Below are positions 16,268 through 25,610 of a stretch of DNA of 64,000 nt, piece by piece (position 1 is the first letter of the stretch; the number at the start of each line of letters is the position of its first letter). Source of the DNA: Candidatus Trichofilum aggregatum (GTDB taxonomy: Bacteria > Chloroflexota > Anaerolineae > Promineifilales > Promineifilaceae); assembly GCA_016716885.1 (NCBI GenBank), contig JADJUV010000173.1, forward strand, positions 62,001 to 126,000. Reading direction: 5' to 3'. The position numbers were made by a program, and so were the translations under genes. A model generated the notes under the pieces. It was not told where the DNA came from, made no database searches, and saw only the letters and a program-made list of their open reading frames with translations.

Positions 16268-17422
16268 CTACGTGATGAGGCGTTGCGGCCGCGTTCTGAC
16301 CAACCACCCTACCATCAACCACATACCCAGAGCCGTGCCAAGCCAGATTAGTAGGTGAGGCAACACATCCACCCAACCAATGCGTGCCTCCAGAGAATCG
16401 GTCATCGTCCTGACGAGATAATGGGTTGGAATCAAGCGGAACAGGGTGTGCCACGGCTCGCCGAGAACGGCAAAGCTGCCAAACCAACTGGGCATCAGGA
16501 TGACAAACATGAGCAAACTGCTCCAGGTATTACATTGTTTGGTGCTTTCGCTCAAAATACCGGTAAGAACACCCAAACCAGTAAAGGCTAACAGAGCCAG
16601 GAAAACAAAGGGTAGGCTAATCAACCAGTTTCCGGTTAAGCCACCATTGAATAACACGAGTAAGGTAAACATGGAACTACCAAGCAAAAGCCCCAGAATG
16701 GTTTTGCTCAGGATATAAGCCCAGGCCGAAGCGGGAGCGGCAAGTAGGGAAGCGACCGTCTTCTTTTCCTTTTCGTCGGCCATGAAATGGGAAACGGTGC
16801 TAACCCCAGCCATGTACAGAGCGAAGGTAACTACGATGGTAAAGAGATAGCTATTCAGAGCCACCTCTTTAGAAAACGAACCACGGCCGGTGATCGCGGC
16901 CGCGTCCATCCATCTCATCTCAGCCGGCAACGCTTGCCCCGCCAAAACCAACAGTTGCTCCTGCAATATCCGTTGGAAGCGCTCCACTTCCAACTGCCAG
17001 CCCGCCTGGTTGTTCAGATACACCAACAATTCAGGCCTCTCTCCCTGGATCAGGGACGCATCAAAACCCACGGGAATAACGACTCCTTGCATATTTTCTT
17101 CTTTGGTCAGAGTTGCCATCTCCGCCAGATCCGCTACCTGATAAATGTCCAGTTCCGGCTGAGTCTCAAGCTGGCTGACCAATTGCGATTGTCCCTGATC
17201 CAATATGGCTATGGGAAGCACCACTTCATTATCCACACCTACGATAAGCAGACGATAAAGCGCAAAGATGAGAAAGGGCAAGGCCAAAATGGTCAGGAGT
17301 TGCGTATTGTAGCGTAACTCGGTCAAATCTTTGCGGACAATCGCCTGGGTAGCCCGCCAATGACGACGCCACGGTCCTTCGACAGGGATAGGCGGGATAG
17401 GCTGATCAAGTTCCATCGTCAT
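16268..17422 (-). CDS. ABC-2 type exporter permease, second subunit
   Basis: A 384-residue permease with one N-terminal span after a cytoplasmic start (VRKDLTELRYNTQLLTILAL), an extracytoplasmic region to about residue 185, then five to six spans. MADEKEKKTVASLLAAPAS is the NatB-type coupling motif equivalent to that in the downstream permease. It lies 4 bases after the 60-residue membrane gene and before natA, so it is within the same operon. It most likely pairs with the NatB-like protein. The final hydrophobic span ends in a basic tail. Confidence 0.85.
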   Translation of the reverse strand: MTMELDQPIPPIPVEGPWRRHWRATQAIVRKDLTELRYNTQLLTILALPFLIFALYRLLIVGVDNEVVLPIAILDQGQSQLVSQLETQPELDIYQVADLAEMATLTKEENMQGVVIPVGFDASLIQGERPELLVYLNNQAGWQLEVERFQRILQEQLLVLAGQALPAEMRWMDAAAITGRGSFSKEVALNSYLFTIVVTFALYMAGVSTVSHFMADEKEKKTVASLLAAPASAWAYILSKTILGLLLGSSMFTLLVLFNGGLTGNWLISLPFVFLALLAFTGLGVLTGILSESTKQCNTWSSLLMFVILMPSWFGSFAVLGEPWHTLFRLIPTHYLVRTMTDSLEARIGWVDVLPHLLIWLGTALGMWLMVGWLVRTRPQRLIT

Positions 17423-17425
17423 CTT

Positions 17426-17608
17426 TTATGCCTCATCGTCACTATCCGATTTGTCCTCTTGTTGGCTAAAAATGAATCCCAGTATCAGACCAATGGCTAT
17501 GCCTAAACCATAACCCAGAAACATATTGTTAAGCGCAAGGCCCAGGGCTATACCAATGCCCCCACTGAGGGCGATGCCCACACCCATTTTTTCTGATTTC
17601 GGTTTCAT
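17426..17608 (-). CDS. Small Gly-rich two-span membrane protein, 60 aa
   Basis: The product has a basic start (MKPKSEKMG), two closely spaced Gly-rich hydrophobic segments (IALSGGIGIALGLALNNMF and GYGLGIAIGLILGFIF) with many GxxxG contacts, and an acidic tail (EDKSDSDDEA). Its ATG overlaps the stop of the preceding 61-residue gene by four bases and it ends 3 bases before the permease start, so translation is coupled. The family resembles small uncharacterised proteins found next to LytTR regulators. A role as inhibitor or sensor for the LytTR fusion is inference. Confidence 0.75.
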   Translation of the reverse strand: MKPKSEKMGVGIALSGGIGIALGLALNNMFLGYGLGIAIGLILGFIFSQQEDKSDSDDEA

Positions 17609-17790
17609 TGCGAGTCTCCTTCGCGGCCGCGTCCCTTCTCATGGTGCATAAAAATTTGGCTGAAAGCAACCGCCATACTTACACCAAAGCCTAACATCCA
17701 GGCCCAATGTTGAAAGGCCGCCCCCATAGATAGTCCCACAACAAAACCGAAACCCATACCAGCCAGTAAACGTTGTCGCTTGTTTTTCAT
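17605..17790 (-). CDS. Small two-span membrane protein, 61 aa
   Basis: The start is the ATG at 17790 with AAGGAG 6 bases upstream. The sequence is MKNKRQRLLAGMGFGFVVG, then a second span (MLGFGVSMAVAFSQIFM) and a charged tail with HHEKGRGREGD. It shares size and layout with the next gene, suggesting duplication and divergence. It is the first of the pair after the LytTR fusion gene, 145 bases downstream of that gene's stop. Function unknown. Confidence 0.75.
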   Translation of the reverse strand: MKNKRQRLLAGMGFGFVVGLSMGAAFQHWAWMLGFGVSMAVAFSQIFMHHEKGRGREGDSQ

Positions 17791-17935
17791 CACAACTCCT
17801 TTTGTTTGTCGCCAGGGAATTTCCCGGCGGCAGTTCATGGCAAAAGGATAGGCGATAAGGAGCGCGGCCGCATTAGTTTTCCGCCCAATAGCCCCAAATG
17901 AAGCCCGAACAGGGCCAAATCCGGGTTGAATGGCG

Positions 17936-18925
17936 TCAATAATCTAACAAATCACGTAAATCGCGCGCGGCCGTTTTGCTGAGGGGGATCTCTGTAGCGG
18001 TGGCATCATCCAAAACAATGGTGAAGCTGTTTCGTGTGTAGGCTATCACTTCTTTGACATGTTGTAGATTGACCAGGTGAGTACGATGTGCCCGGAAAAA
18101 CCCTTGCCGGGCCAGTCGCTCTTCCACCTCACTCATGGTCAAATGGGTAGGTATGGGGCCATTTTTGGTATAGAGCACCGTTTTGCTCTCATCCGTAGCG
18201 GCATAGAGGATGTCGCCAGCGTTGATCAACGTAACTTTCCCTTCCAGTCGGGCAGGGATTTTGAAGGGCACGTGCGCGTCCTGGGTCTGGGTCTGGGGCA
18301 ACATTTCCCGCACCAGGCTACCTTGCTCCAGCACGTAAAATGTCTGGCAGAGGGCACGTAAGCCGGTACTTTCAGCGGTGATGATGAGAATGGCCGCGGC
18401 CGCAAGCTCACCCATCAGGCGGAGCAAGACCTCTACCGAGGATGCGTCACATTCGGCCAAAGGCTCGGCCAGGATGAGGATTGAGGGTTGGTGCAAAATG
18501 GTACGGCCAAAAGCCAGCCGCCGGGCCAACCCTGGCGAAAGGCTCTCGGCTCGTTCATCGGCCCGGTCGGTGAGACCTACCTGATGAAGCACCTGATCCA
18601 CGCGGCCGCGATTCAACCCATACAAATTAGCAAAAAAAGCCAGGTTCTGCCGGGCCGTCAGCCGGGGATAGAGGCTGTTTTCGACTGGTAACAAACCCAC
18701 CTGGCGTGTTAATTGATCCCAATGATGCACGGGGTCCAAACCCGCCAGGCGCACGGTGCCCGCCGTGGGGGGCACGCGGCCGCTGAGTAATTGCCACAAC
18801 AACGTTTTGGCCTGCCCGGTCATACCAAGGATGCCAACCGTCTGCCCTGGCTCGACTTTCAGCGATTCGATAGACAGAACGGTAGCCTGAGCCACCACTT
18901 TTTGTATGTGGGTGAGTTCGATCAT
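17936..18925 (-). CDS. Degenerate ABC-ATPase domain fused to a LytTR DNA-binding domain
   Basis: A 329-residue cytoplasmic regulator (start ATG 18925; longer starts lack an RBS). Residues 1-210 form an ABC-ATPase fold, but key motifs are altered. Walker A is GMTGQAKT rather than GxxGxGK(S/T), the signature is LSPGLARR, and Walker B is ILILAEPLAECD, with Asp replaced by Ala before the Glu. ATP hydrolysis is therefore doubtful. Residues 225-329 are a clear LytTR domain: AGDILYAATDES, EERLARQGFFRAHRTHLVNL and IPLSKTAARDL match the family's beta-beta-beta DNA-binding core. It starts 4 bases after the hybrid kinase and precedes the small membrane proteins and exporter, so it probably controls this operon. 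Confidence 0.85.
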   Translation of the reverse strand: MIELTHIQKVVAQATVLSIESLKVEPGQTVGILGMTGQAKTLLWQLLSGRVPPTAGTVRLAGLDPVHHWDQLTRQVGLLPVENSLYPRLTARQNLAFFANLYGLNRGRVDQVLHQVGLTDRADERAESLSPGLARRLAFGRTILHQPSILILAEPLAECDASSVEVLLRLMGELAAAAILIITAESTGLRALCQTFYVLEQGSLVREMLPQTQTQDAHVPFKIPARLEGKVTLINAGDILYAATDESKTVLYTKNGPIPTHLTMSEVEERLARQGFFRAHRTHLVNLQHVKEVIAYTRNSFTIVLDDATATEIPLSKTAARDLRDLLDY

Positions 18926-18929
18926 GCTT

Positions 18930-21900
18930 TCAACTATCCAACACCGCCCGCACCTTACGCACCAGGCCATCTGGGGTGAATGGTTTTTGCAGGAAGGCAA
19001 TGCCCGGTTTTAATACACCATGATGAACAATAACGTTGTCGGTGTAGCCCGACATGTAGAGAACTTTCATCTGCGGCCGCAAGGGGGCTAGTTTTTCGGC
19101 CAGTTCGCGGCCGCTAATGACTGGCATCACCACATCCGTTAGCAGTAACGCAATCACCCCGTCATACGATTGGCACAGTTGCACGGCCCTGGCGCTATCC
19201 GCTTCTAATACTTGATACCCTTGTAGCAGGAGAACATCACGGGCCAGCACCCGCACCATCAGCTCATCTTCCACCAGCAAAATCGTCTCCTGGCCTCTGG
19301 CCATCAAGTGAGGCAACGGCGATATCACCACCGGATCGGCTTCCAGCCCTACACGGGGCAAATAGACCTTAAACACAGTGCCTTTTTCTGGTTCCGTATA
19401 AACCCAGATGTGTCCGCCACTTTGTTTAACAATGCCATGAACGGTTGATAACCCCAGCCCTGTGCCTTTGCCTTTTTCTTTGGTCGTGAAAAACGGCTCG
19501 AAAATACGGGTCATGGCCTCGGCGTGAATCCCACCACCGGTATCACTAACCGCCAAAAGGATATACTCCCCTGGCATCACCTCTACGTGCTGACGGCTAT
19601 ACCCATCATCCAGGTACACGTTTGTCGTTTCAATCGTTAATATTCCTCCCTTGGGCATCGCATCACGCGCATTCACCACCAGATTCAGCAACACTTGTTC
19701 CATCTGATTGGGGTCGGCCTGCACCTGGCCCAGGTCTTGGGCCAGGAAGGTTTGCAACTGCACATCTTCACCAATCATACGGCGCAACATATCAATCATG
19801 TGGTCAACTGTCTGGTTCAGGTTAATAACCTTAAGCTCCATGACCTGTTGGCGGCTAAAGGCCAGGAGTTGGTGCGTCAACGCGGCCGCGCGCTCCGCCG
19901 CCTGCTTAATCTGTTGCCCCCAACGCCCCACAGGTCCCAAATCTACCGCTTCCTGACTACTGCGGCGTACCAACAAATCCCCATAACTCAGGATCACGGT
20001 CAGTAAATTATTAAAATCATGGGCCACGCCACCCGCCAGGCGACCAATGGCTTCCATTTTTTGGGCCTGGAGCAATTGCTCTTCCAGGTGCTTCACCTGA
20101 GTAATATCCTGGGCCGCCCCATAAATACGCACCACACGACCTATCTGCTCATCCCAAACTGGACGGTTGTAAAAGCGAAACCACAAAACACGCCCATCTT
20201 TAGCCACAATCCGTGTCTCCCACACCCCCGCTTTACCCAGGGCCAAAACCTCCTGTGCTTCCACCAATTCTTCATATTCGTCCGGGTGAACAATCCGCCG
20301 CCAATCATTGGATGTCATCATCTCATCCGGCTGATACCCCGTTACTCGGGTAAAAACATCAGTGATCCATTCCTGAATCCCTATTCCCGAAGGGTGTATG
20401 CGATAAGAATAGGCAAAATCAGAAACCAGTTCGGAAATAGCCCGATAGCGTTCTTCACTTTCACGGAGAGCTTTCTCGGCGGACAGCCGTTCGGTTACAT
20501 CCACCCCTACGCCCCAGGAGGCGTACCCCGGAATGGGTAAATCTTTGGAGATGTTCGACCAGGCAATGGTTTTTTGACGGCCATCTTTACAAGTGATATT
20601 CCACTCCCAATCACGGTACTCATTACCAATCTCTTGCCAGCGCGTCATCATGGCTTCACGATAAGCATCATCAGGGTAAAGTTGGGACATGGCCTGGGGA
20701 TTACCCACCATTTCTTCGGAGCTGAAGCCGGTAACTCGTTCACACTCTTTATTCCACAAAACAATTTGCCCCTCATCATCCAGCGCATCTACCAAAATAG
20801 GCATGTTTTCGACCAGCTTTCGCAGCCGTTCCTCGCTTTGGCGTAAGGCGGTTTCGGCATTTTTGCGGCGGGTAATATCGGTAAACGAGGCAACAACCGC
20901 ATACGGTTTCTCCTCACCGGGACGAATGAGGGGTTGGGTGTTGATAGAAAGCCAGGTCAGTTGGCCATCAGGTTTGTACAAACCCATGTTCACACCGGTG
21001 GCGGGTTTACCGGTGTGTATGGTCATGTTAATGGGGTAATCTTCATCATGAAAGGGTGAACCATCTTCATGGATCGTCCGTAACCCGACGTTTGGTATGG
21101 TGCGGCCATCGATCTGATCGTGGGTAAGCCCCAGAATACGCTCGGCACTGGCATTACTGGCCGTAATGACCCCGTTGGCATCTTGTAAAATAACACCTTC
21201 GGTCATAGCGGCAATAACGGAGCGGTAACGCTCTTCACTTTCAGACAAGGCTAATTCGGCTCGTTTGCGGCCGCTAACATCAGTCACCGTGCCTATCAGG
21301 CGAATCGGGTTATCCTGTTCATCCCGGTACACACTCCCTTTGGCCTCGATCCAAAGCTGGTGTCCACTCGGCAAGATTACCCGGTGAAGCACTTCGTAAT
21401 GCGTTGTTTCACCCGAAATCGCGGCCGCGATCTTAGCCTCCACCATCGCCAAATCATCCGGGTAAATCAAGGCCCGGTAATCCTCATAAGTCCGGATAGA
21501 CGTGCCCTGCGCCAAGCCCATAATCGCTTCCACCTCTCGCGACCAACGAACTTCATTCGTGACAATATGCCAATCCCAGGTGCCCATATTGGCCGCCTGC
21601 AAAGCCAACCGTAACTGTTCTTCGCTCGCCTGCAATGCTTTTTGCGCCAAAATTTGCTCGGTGTTTTCGACATTCACCCCGACCGTGCCAATCACCTGTT
21701 GCCCTATACGCACCGGGGCAATAATTTTCTGGTAATAATGGGGTTCCCCATCCTGAAGATAGATCACGGGTGTTCGCACAACTTCACCCGCCAATACCCT
21801 TTGGTCTTCCTGAAGCCAGGTCGCCAATATCTCCCCATCAATCCCGCTATCTTGGGTCAGTTGCCCTTCCAAATTACCCCATCGTTGCACAGAGGGTTTG

Positions 21901-22730
21901 TTTTGTAACAGATACCGGTTGTCTCTATCCTTCACCCATAAGTCAAAAGGTAAATTCTCAACCACTGCCTTCAACCGGGCTTCGCTGGCATGGAGCGCTT
22001 CTAAGGCCAATTCACGATCTGTTAAATCGCGAATAAACACGCAGTAATATTCCTGTTCACCAAAAACGAAGCCATTTATTGAAGCTTCCACAGGAAATAG
22101 TTGACCGCTCTTCGTGCAATTCACCATCTCGATAACCAGCCGCTTCTTTTCACGAACTGCTTCCCAATAAGCCGCCCAGGTTTCTGCCGTATGACCAGGG
22201 AATAAGTCATAAATGTACATAGAAAGTAGCTCTTCCCTGGTGTATTCCAGACGTTGGCAGGCTATTTGATTGGCTCGAATCAGGCGTGCTTGTGTATCTA
22301 CGACAAAAATACCCTCTAACGCATTCTCTACCGATAGTTCAGCAAAAAGAAGGTCCTGCCGGGAAAGTATTCGCTCGGTGACATCATTGTATATGCCCAC
22401 AAAATGGGTGACGGTTCCTGCTCCATCGGTGATGGGGGAAAGGAAAAGCTCATTCCAGAACATGGACCCATCTTTGCGATAATTGCGCACCACCGCCCGC
22501 ACCTGTCGCCCCTGGCTCTTGGCTTCTTCAATTTCGGCCAGGGCTGGCTGAGCATCATCATCTCCCTGGAGAAGGGTGGCAACCTGCCCCATTACTTCTT
22601 CAGCCGCATAACCCGACATCCGTTCAAAGGCCTTGTTGATATAAACAATGCGGCAGTCCGGGTAACCGGTTGTCAGGATGACACCACTCATGAGGGCATC
22701 AAGAATTTGGGGGAAAAGGGAAAGTTCCAT
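18930..22730 (-). CDS. Hybrid sensor histidine kinase with seven PAS domains
   Basis: A 1266-residue soluble kinase with no membrane span. Seven PAS/PAC units can be counted (for example [79 protein letters not shown]). HisKA follows near residue 890 with phosphorylated His in [11 protein letters not shown], then HATPase_c with an N-box ([11 protein letters not shown]), DTGGGI and [11 protein letters not shown]-terminal receiver has acidic EDE, phospho-accepting Asp in LLTDVVMP and Lys in FLQKPF. It heads the operon with the LytTR fusion and exporter. Output may be by phosphotransfer or by its own receiver, since no response regulator with output domain is adjacent. The stimulus is unknown. 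Confidence 0.92.
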   Translation of the reverse strand: MELSLFPQILDALMSGVILTTGYPDCRIVYINKAFERMSGYAAEEVMGQVATLLQGDDDAQPALAEIEEAKSQGRQVRAVVRNYRKDGSMFWNELFLSPITDGAGTVTHFVGIYNDVTERILSRQDLLFAELSVENALEGIFVVDTQARLIRANQIACQRLEYTREELLSMYIYDLFPGHTAETWAAYWEAVREKKRLVIEMVNCTKSGQLFPVEASINGFVFGEQEYYCVFIRDLTDRELALEALHASEARLKAVVENLPFDLWVKDRDNRYLLQNKPSVQRWGNLEGQLTQDSGIDGEILATWLQEDQRVLAGEVVRTPVIYLQDGEPHYYQKIIAPVRIGQQVIGTVGVNVENTEQILAQKALQASEEQLRLALQAANMGTWDWHIVTNEVRWSREVEAIMGLAQGTSIRTYEDYRALIYPDDLAMVEAKIAAAISGETTHYEVLHRVILPSGHQLWIEAKGSVYRDEQDNPIRLIGTVTDVSGRKRAELALSESEERYRSVIAAMTEGVILQDANGVITASNASAERILGLTHDQIDGRTIPNVGLRTIHEDGSPFHDEDYPINMTIHTGKPATGVNMGLYKPDGQLTWLSINTQPLIRPGEEKPYAVVASFTDITRRKNAETALRQSEERLRKLVENMPILVDALDDEGQIVLWNKECERVTGFSSEEMVGNPQAMSQLYPDDAYREAMMTRWQEIGNEYRDWEWNITCKDGRQKTIAWSNISKDLPIPGYASWGVGVDVTERLSAEKALRESEERYRAISELVSDFAYSYRIHPSGIGIQEWITDVFTRVTGYQPDEMMTSNDWRRIVHPDEYEELVEAQEVLALGKAGVWETRIVAKDGRVLWFRFYNRPVWDEQIGRVVRIYGAAQDITQVKHLEEQLLQAQKMEAIGRLAGGVAHDFNNLLTVILSYGDLLVRRSSQEAVDLGPVGRWGQQIKQAAERAAALTHQLLAFSRQQVMELKVINLNQTVDHMIDMLRRMIGEDVQLQTFLAQDLGQVQADPNQMEQVLLNLVVNARDAMPKGGILTIETTNVYLDDGYSRQHVEVMPGEYILLAVSDTGGGIHAEAMTRIFEPFFTTKEKGKGTGLGLSTVHGIVKQSGGHIWVYTEPEKGTVFKVYLPRVGLEADPVVISPLPHLMARGQETILLVEDELMVRVLARDVLLLQGYQVLEADSARAVQLCQSYDGVIALLLTDVVMPVISGRELAEKLAPLRPQMKVLYMSGYTDNVIVHHGVLKPGIAFLQKPFTPDGLVRKVRAVLDS

Positions 22731-22756
22731 AAATATTTATCCTGAAGGGCGCTATC

Positions 22757-22811
22757 TAAAAAAAACCAGGCCGCAGAAGCACCGGGTAAAACAATGTGCT
22801 TTGCGGCCTGG
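22757..22811 (-). terminator. Rho-independent terminator of the acyltransferase gene
   Basis: On the minus strand CCAGGCCGCA pairs with TGCGGCCTGG (22802-22811 and 22766-22775) and is followed by eight T residues (22758-22765). Confidence 0.8.
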
Positions 22812-22859
22812 GTCAGGATATGCCTTAACAGGTCACATGATACAGCTTGAATCACAGGT

Positions 22860-24424
22860 TTACAGGCTAATAACTTCAGCAACGGGTTGGTGCAAATAAC
22901 AGGTGGTTTGCCCGGCTAATGGTTTGTTGCGGCATGGTTTACCAGTTTTGGTGACGCCCTCACAGGTGATGAGGTGAGGTTCAGCAATGTTGGGTAAGGC
23001 CGCGGCCGCGGCCTTTTTCGCCCCGTTCTCCTCTACCTGTCGCACCAGTTGCATCAACGCGTCAAACTCGCGATGAAACCCCTTGATAATTTGGTCGGGG
23101 TCAGGCACTAAACCCTCATCGGTTGCTATTCCTACCATCACTTGTCCGGCGTAGCTGATAATGCTGACGCCTAGCCCCAGGTGGCCGCTTTGGGGAACCC
23201 AGAACATGAGCTGTTTCAGCGGCACCCCGGCCAGGTAAATCGTTTGCCGGGGCCGGGCACATTGGTCATCACGGCGGTAGCTTTGGCCCCAAAAAGGGAA
23301 AGGGCCAGGTTCTCAACCTCAGCCGGAACCATGCCAATGGCATTAAGCAGGCCGAAGGCCACGACGGGTTCGGCCGATTCTTTCAAATCATCCATACGTC
23401 GCTTGAGTTCACGCAGACGATCCAGGGGATCGGCAATGCCCACGGGCAGGGAAAGGAAAACCAGGCCAAATTTATTGCCAAATTCAATGGGGCCATCGAG
23501 CGGCCGCAAATTGACGGGGATGGTGGCGCGAAAGTTCAACCCTTTTACGCGCTCGCCGCGCTTACGCATGTAACGGCGCAACCCCCCAGTCACGGCCGTA
23601 ATCAGGACATCATTTACCGTGCCTTCGGTTACTTTGCCAATCGCCTTCACCTCATTGAGAGGAATCGGTTTAGACCAGGCCACTTTTTTGATGACCCCTA
23701 ACTCGCCTTTGAAGATGGTGGGGGGATCGGGGAAGCGCAGGGTGAGTTTGCCCAGGGCTGTGGCCCCGCTGGCCCCTAATTTGGCAATATCGACCAACCG
23801 GCTGGGGTCACGGAAGGCTTCCATGCCTTCCTGAAACAGGGCTTCGGTGATTTTTTGGGTAGACTTCGCGGCCGCGAACACGGGCGACAACAACGTTTCT
23901 AACGGCCCCTTGGTGCGGCGGCTTTTCGGTTCTACCGTTTCCAGTTGCGTACCTTCCCGGTCAGCATCCGTCATAGAGAGCAAGACCCGCACCAGAGCAA
24001 TGCCATCGGCTATGCAATGATGCAAACGGCCAATCAGCACAGAGCCACCCTCGTATTGTTCGATCAGATGAAACTGCCACAACGGTTTACTGCTATCGAG
24101 CGGCGCACTCATCAGGTTACTAACCAGTTCCTGCAACACCGTTTGATCGGCGGGCGCGGGCAAAGCCAACCGCTGCACATGGGCGCGAATGTCAAAATGG
24201 GGATCATCTTCCCAATAAGCCGCGCCCATAGAGGTTGTGGGTGATAACACACGCTGTTTGAACCGGTCATAAATGATGAAACGCTGTTCTAATGTCTCGA
24301 CCAGGCGATCATACGGCAACGGTTCCTCAAAAATAATAATGCCGGTAATCATCATCAGGTTAGTGGGGTCTTCCATGCGGAGCCAGGCAGTATCTACGCT
24401 GGACATGCGTTCACGGCGAGCCAT
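22860..24424 (-). pseudogene. WS/DGAT-type acyltransferase, split by a frameshift
   Basis: A wax ester synthase/diacylglycerol acyltransferase (WS/DGAT) family protein, which uses acyl-CoA to make storage lipids. The N-terminal part (ATG 24424, GAGGAG upstream) has MSSVDTAWLRMEDPTNLMM and the catalytic HHCIADG (HHxxxDG) motif near residue 135, then VNDVLITAVTGGLRR and TNVPGPG. At about 23243-23245 the frame is lost; the correct continuation IYLAGVPLKQLMFWVPQ runs in another frame to 22860. One extra A (minus strand) restores a product of about 520 residues. After the acyltransferase end comes an extra Cys/His motif (TCEGVTKTGKPCRN...TTCYLH). Pseudogene or sequence error cannot be separated here. 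Confidence 0.85.
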
Positions 24425-24559
24425 GTTCTTTCTCCTCAACAAAAAAGTAGACAACAGGTTGAACATGGCTTAAGTATAACGCAATTTCTCTGGTAAACAT
24501 CCGCCGCACAGGGCGATTGCCTACACGCAAAAATGAACCCGCAAGGGCATATTTAACCA

Positions 24560-24735
24560 CTAGTACAGCTTTACACAAGTCCTTAGCCGATTTAGTCGGA
24601 AGACCCATCCCCCCTAACCCCCTTCCCGGGGGGAAGGGGGGAACTTAACGGCGCGGTTTTTCGGGGCCTTCGCCCCGAAAAACCGCGCCCAGAAAAGTTC
24701 CCCGCCCCAGGGGCGGGGCTAATAGTTCCACCGGA
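24560..24735. repeat. Repeat family D, copy 1, with GC-rich hairpins
   Basis: GTCGGAAGACCCATCCCCC and its flank TACAGCTTTACACAAGTCC recur in reverse at 36822-36876, with a variant at 27361-27425. The interior has a long palindrome (GCGCGGTTTTTCGGGGC...GCCCCGAAAAACCGCGC). Region 24425-25523 has no gene: it holds this repeat, family B at 24747, fragments resembling AATGACAGTTTCTG/GCGAAGAATCCC-type boilerplate at 24870-25140, and family C at 25262. Confidence 0.7.
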
Positions 24736-24746
24736 TTCACCGGGGT

Positions 24747-24817
24747 AGAGGAGTGAGCATCCCCAGATGCGAACGGGTGGCCCCAGAGCGGCACCTGGGG
24801 GTGCCTTACTCCTCTAT
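24747..24817. repeat. Hairpin repeat family B, copy 2
   Basis: GAGGAGTGAGCATCCCCAG faces GGGGGTGCCTTACTCCTC across GCGAACGGGTGG. The ends match the copies at 4216 and 45735. Confidence 0.75.
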
Positions 24818-25261
24818 CCACGTAAACACTATGTTTGCACTTTTTCTTAAAGGGCAAAACGCTACCTTAAACTTGTCATTCTGAGAGTATCCACGGGCGG
24901 TGCACCCGTTCAATGAGCGCAGAAACTTTGATTTGTCATGCTGTAGGTACGCCACGAAGTGTACGGAGTCTTCGGAGTGAAGCATCCCGTACATCTAGCT
25001 CGTCGGGATTCTTCCTCGAAGACTCGTCAGAATGACAGTTTCTGAGTAGCGAAGTCTTCGGAGCGAAGAATCCCAACAACCTGGTCATTCCAGACTTGTG
25101 GGATGCTTCGGGGGACCTCAGCATGACAGGATTCAGTTGAGCAAGGCATCCATGCCAAAACTGCAAAGATAGTGCACGTAAAAAGGGCCGCGGATCTTTG
25201 TAAAAAAGGCGGCGGATCTTGGCAAAATCCGCCGCCCTTTTTATAAGTATCTGGTAACACC

Positions 25262-25330
25262 TAACGCTGTCGAGGGCTGAGCTTGTCGAAGCCCGCCTGT
25301 TGCCTGCGACAAGCTCAGACAACGGGCTTA
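25262..25330. repeat. CTTCGACAAGCTCAG hairpin repeat (family C), copy 2
   Basis: TAACACCTAACGCTGTCGAG leads into GGGCTGAGCTTGTCGAAGCC and a return arm GCGACAAGCTCAG. The lead-in is nearly identical to that at 57600. Confidence 0.8.
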
Positions 25331-25523
25331 GTAACTACTCCAAATGACAATTTGACAGCGAATTGGCAAACGTGAATCGGTTGTTTTTGAACGACGCCAG
25401 GAGTTCCCCATGAGCGGGTGCGCACCAAGAGGGATGAAAATGCCGGGAACTCGTAGGAACTCTGGGAACTCTCGCTACTTGCCACTTTGCCACTTTGCCA
25501 CTTATTTTCTCAGGAGATGCTTT

Positions 25524-25610
25524 TCAATCATCGTTGTCGTTGTCATTGTCATCATCATCATCATCATCATCGTTGTCGTTGTCATTATCGTTGTCATTAT
25601 CGTTGTCGTC
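25524..25610 (-). other. Out-of-frame 28-codon Asp/Asn tail after the FecR gene
   Basis: Read on the minus strand from 25610 to the TGA at 25524-25526, every one of 28 codons is GAC, GAT, AAC or AAT. The FecR gene upstream enters this stretch one base out of frame because of the C5 run at 25611-25615 and stops at 25597. Removing one base would append the whole acidic tail. The regular D/N codon pattern is not expected by chance from a simple non-coding repeat alone, though a trinucleotide repeat would look similar. Confidence 0.6.

Noticed and set aside
24411..24608. 65-codon frame and the similar 36664-36876 frame sharing GLPTKxAKDL
   Set aside because: The shared peptide is just the translation of repeat family D.
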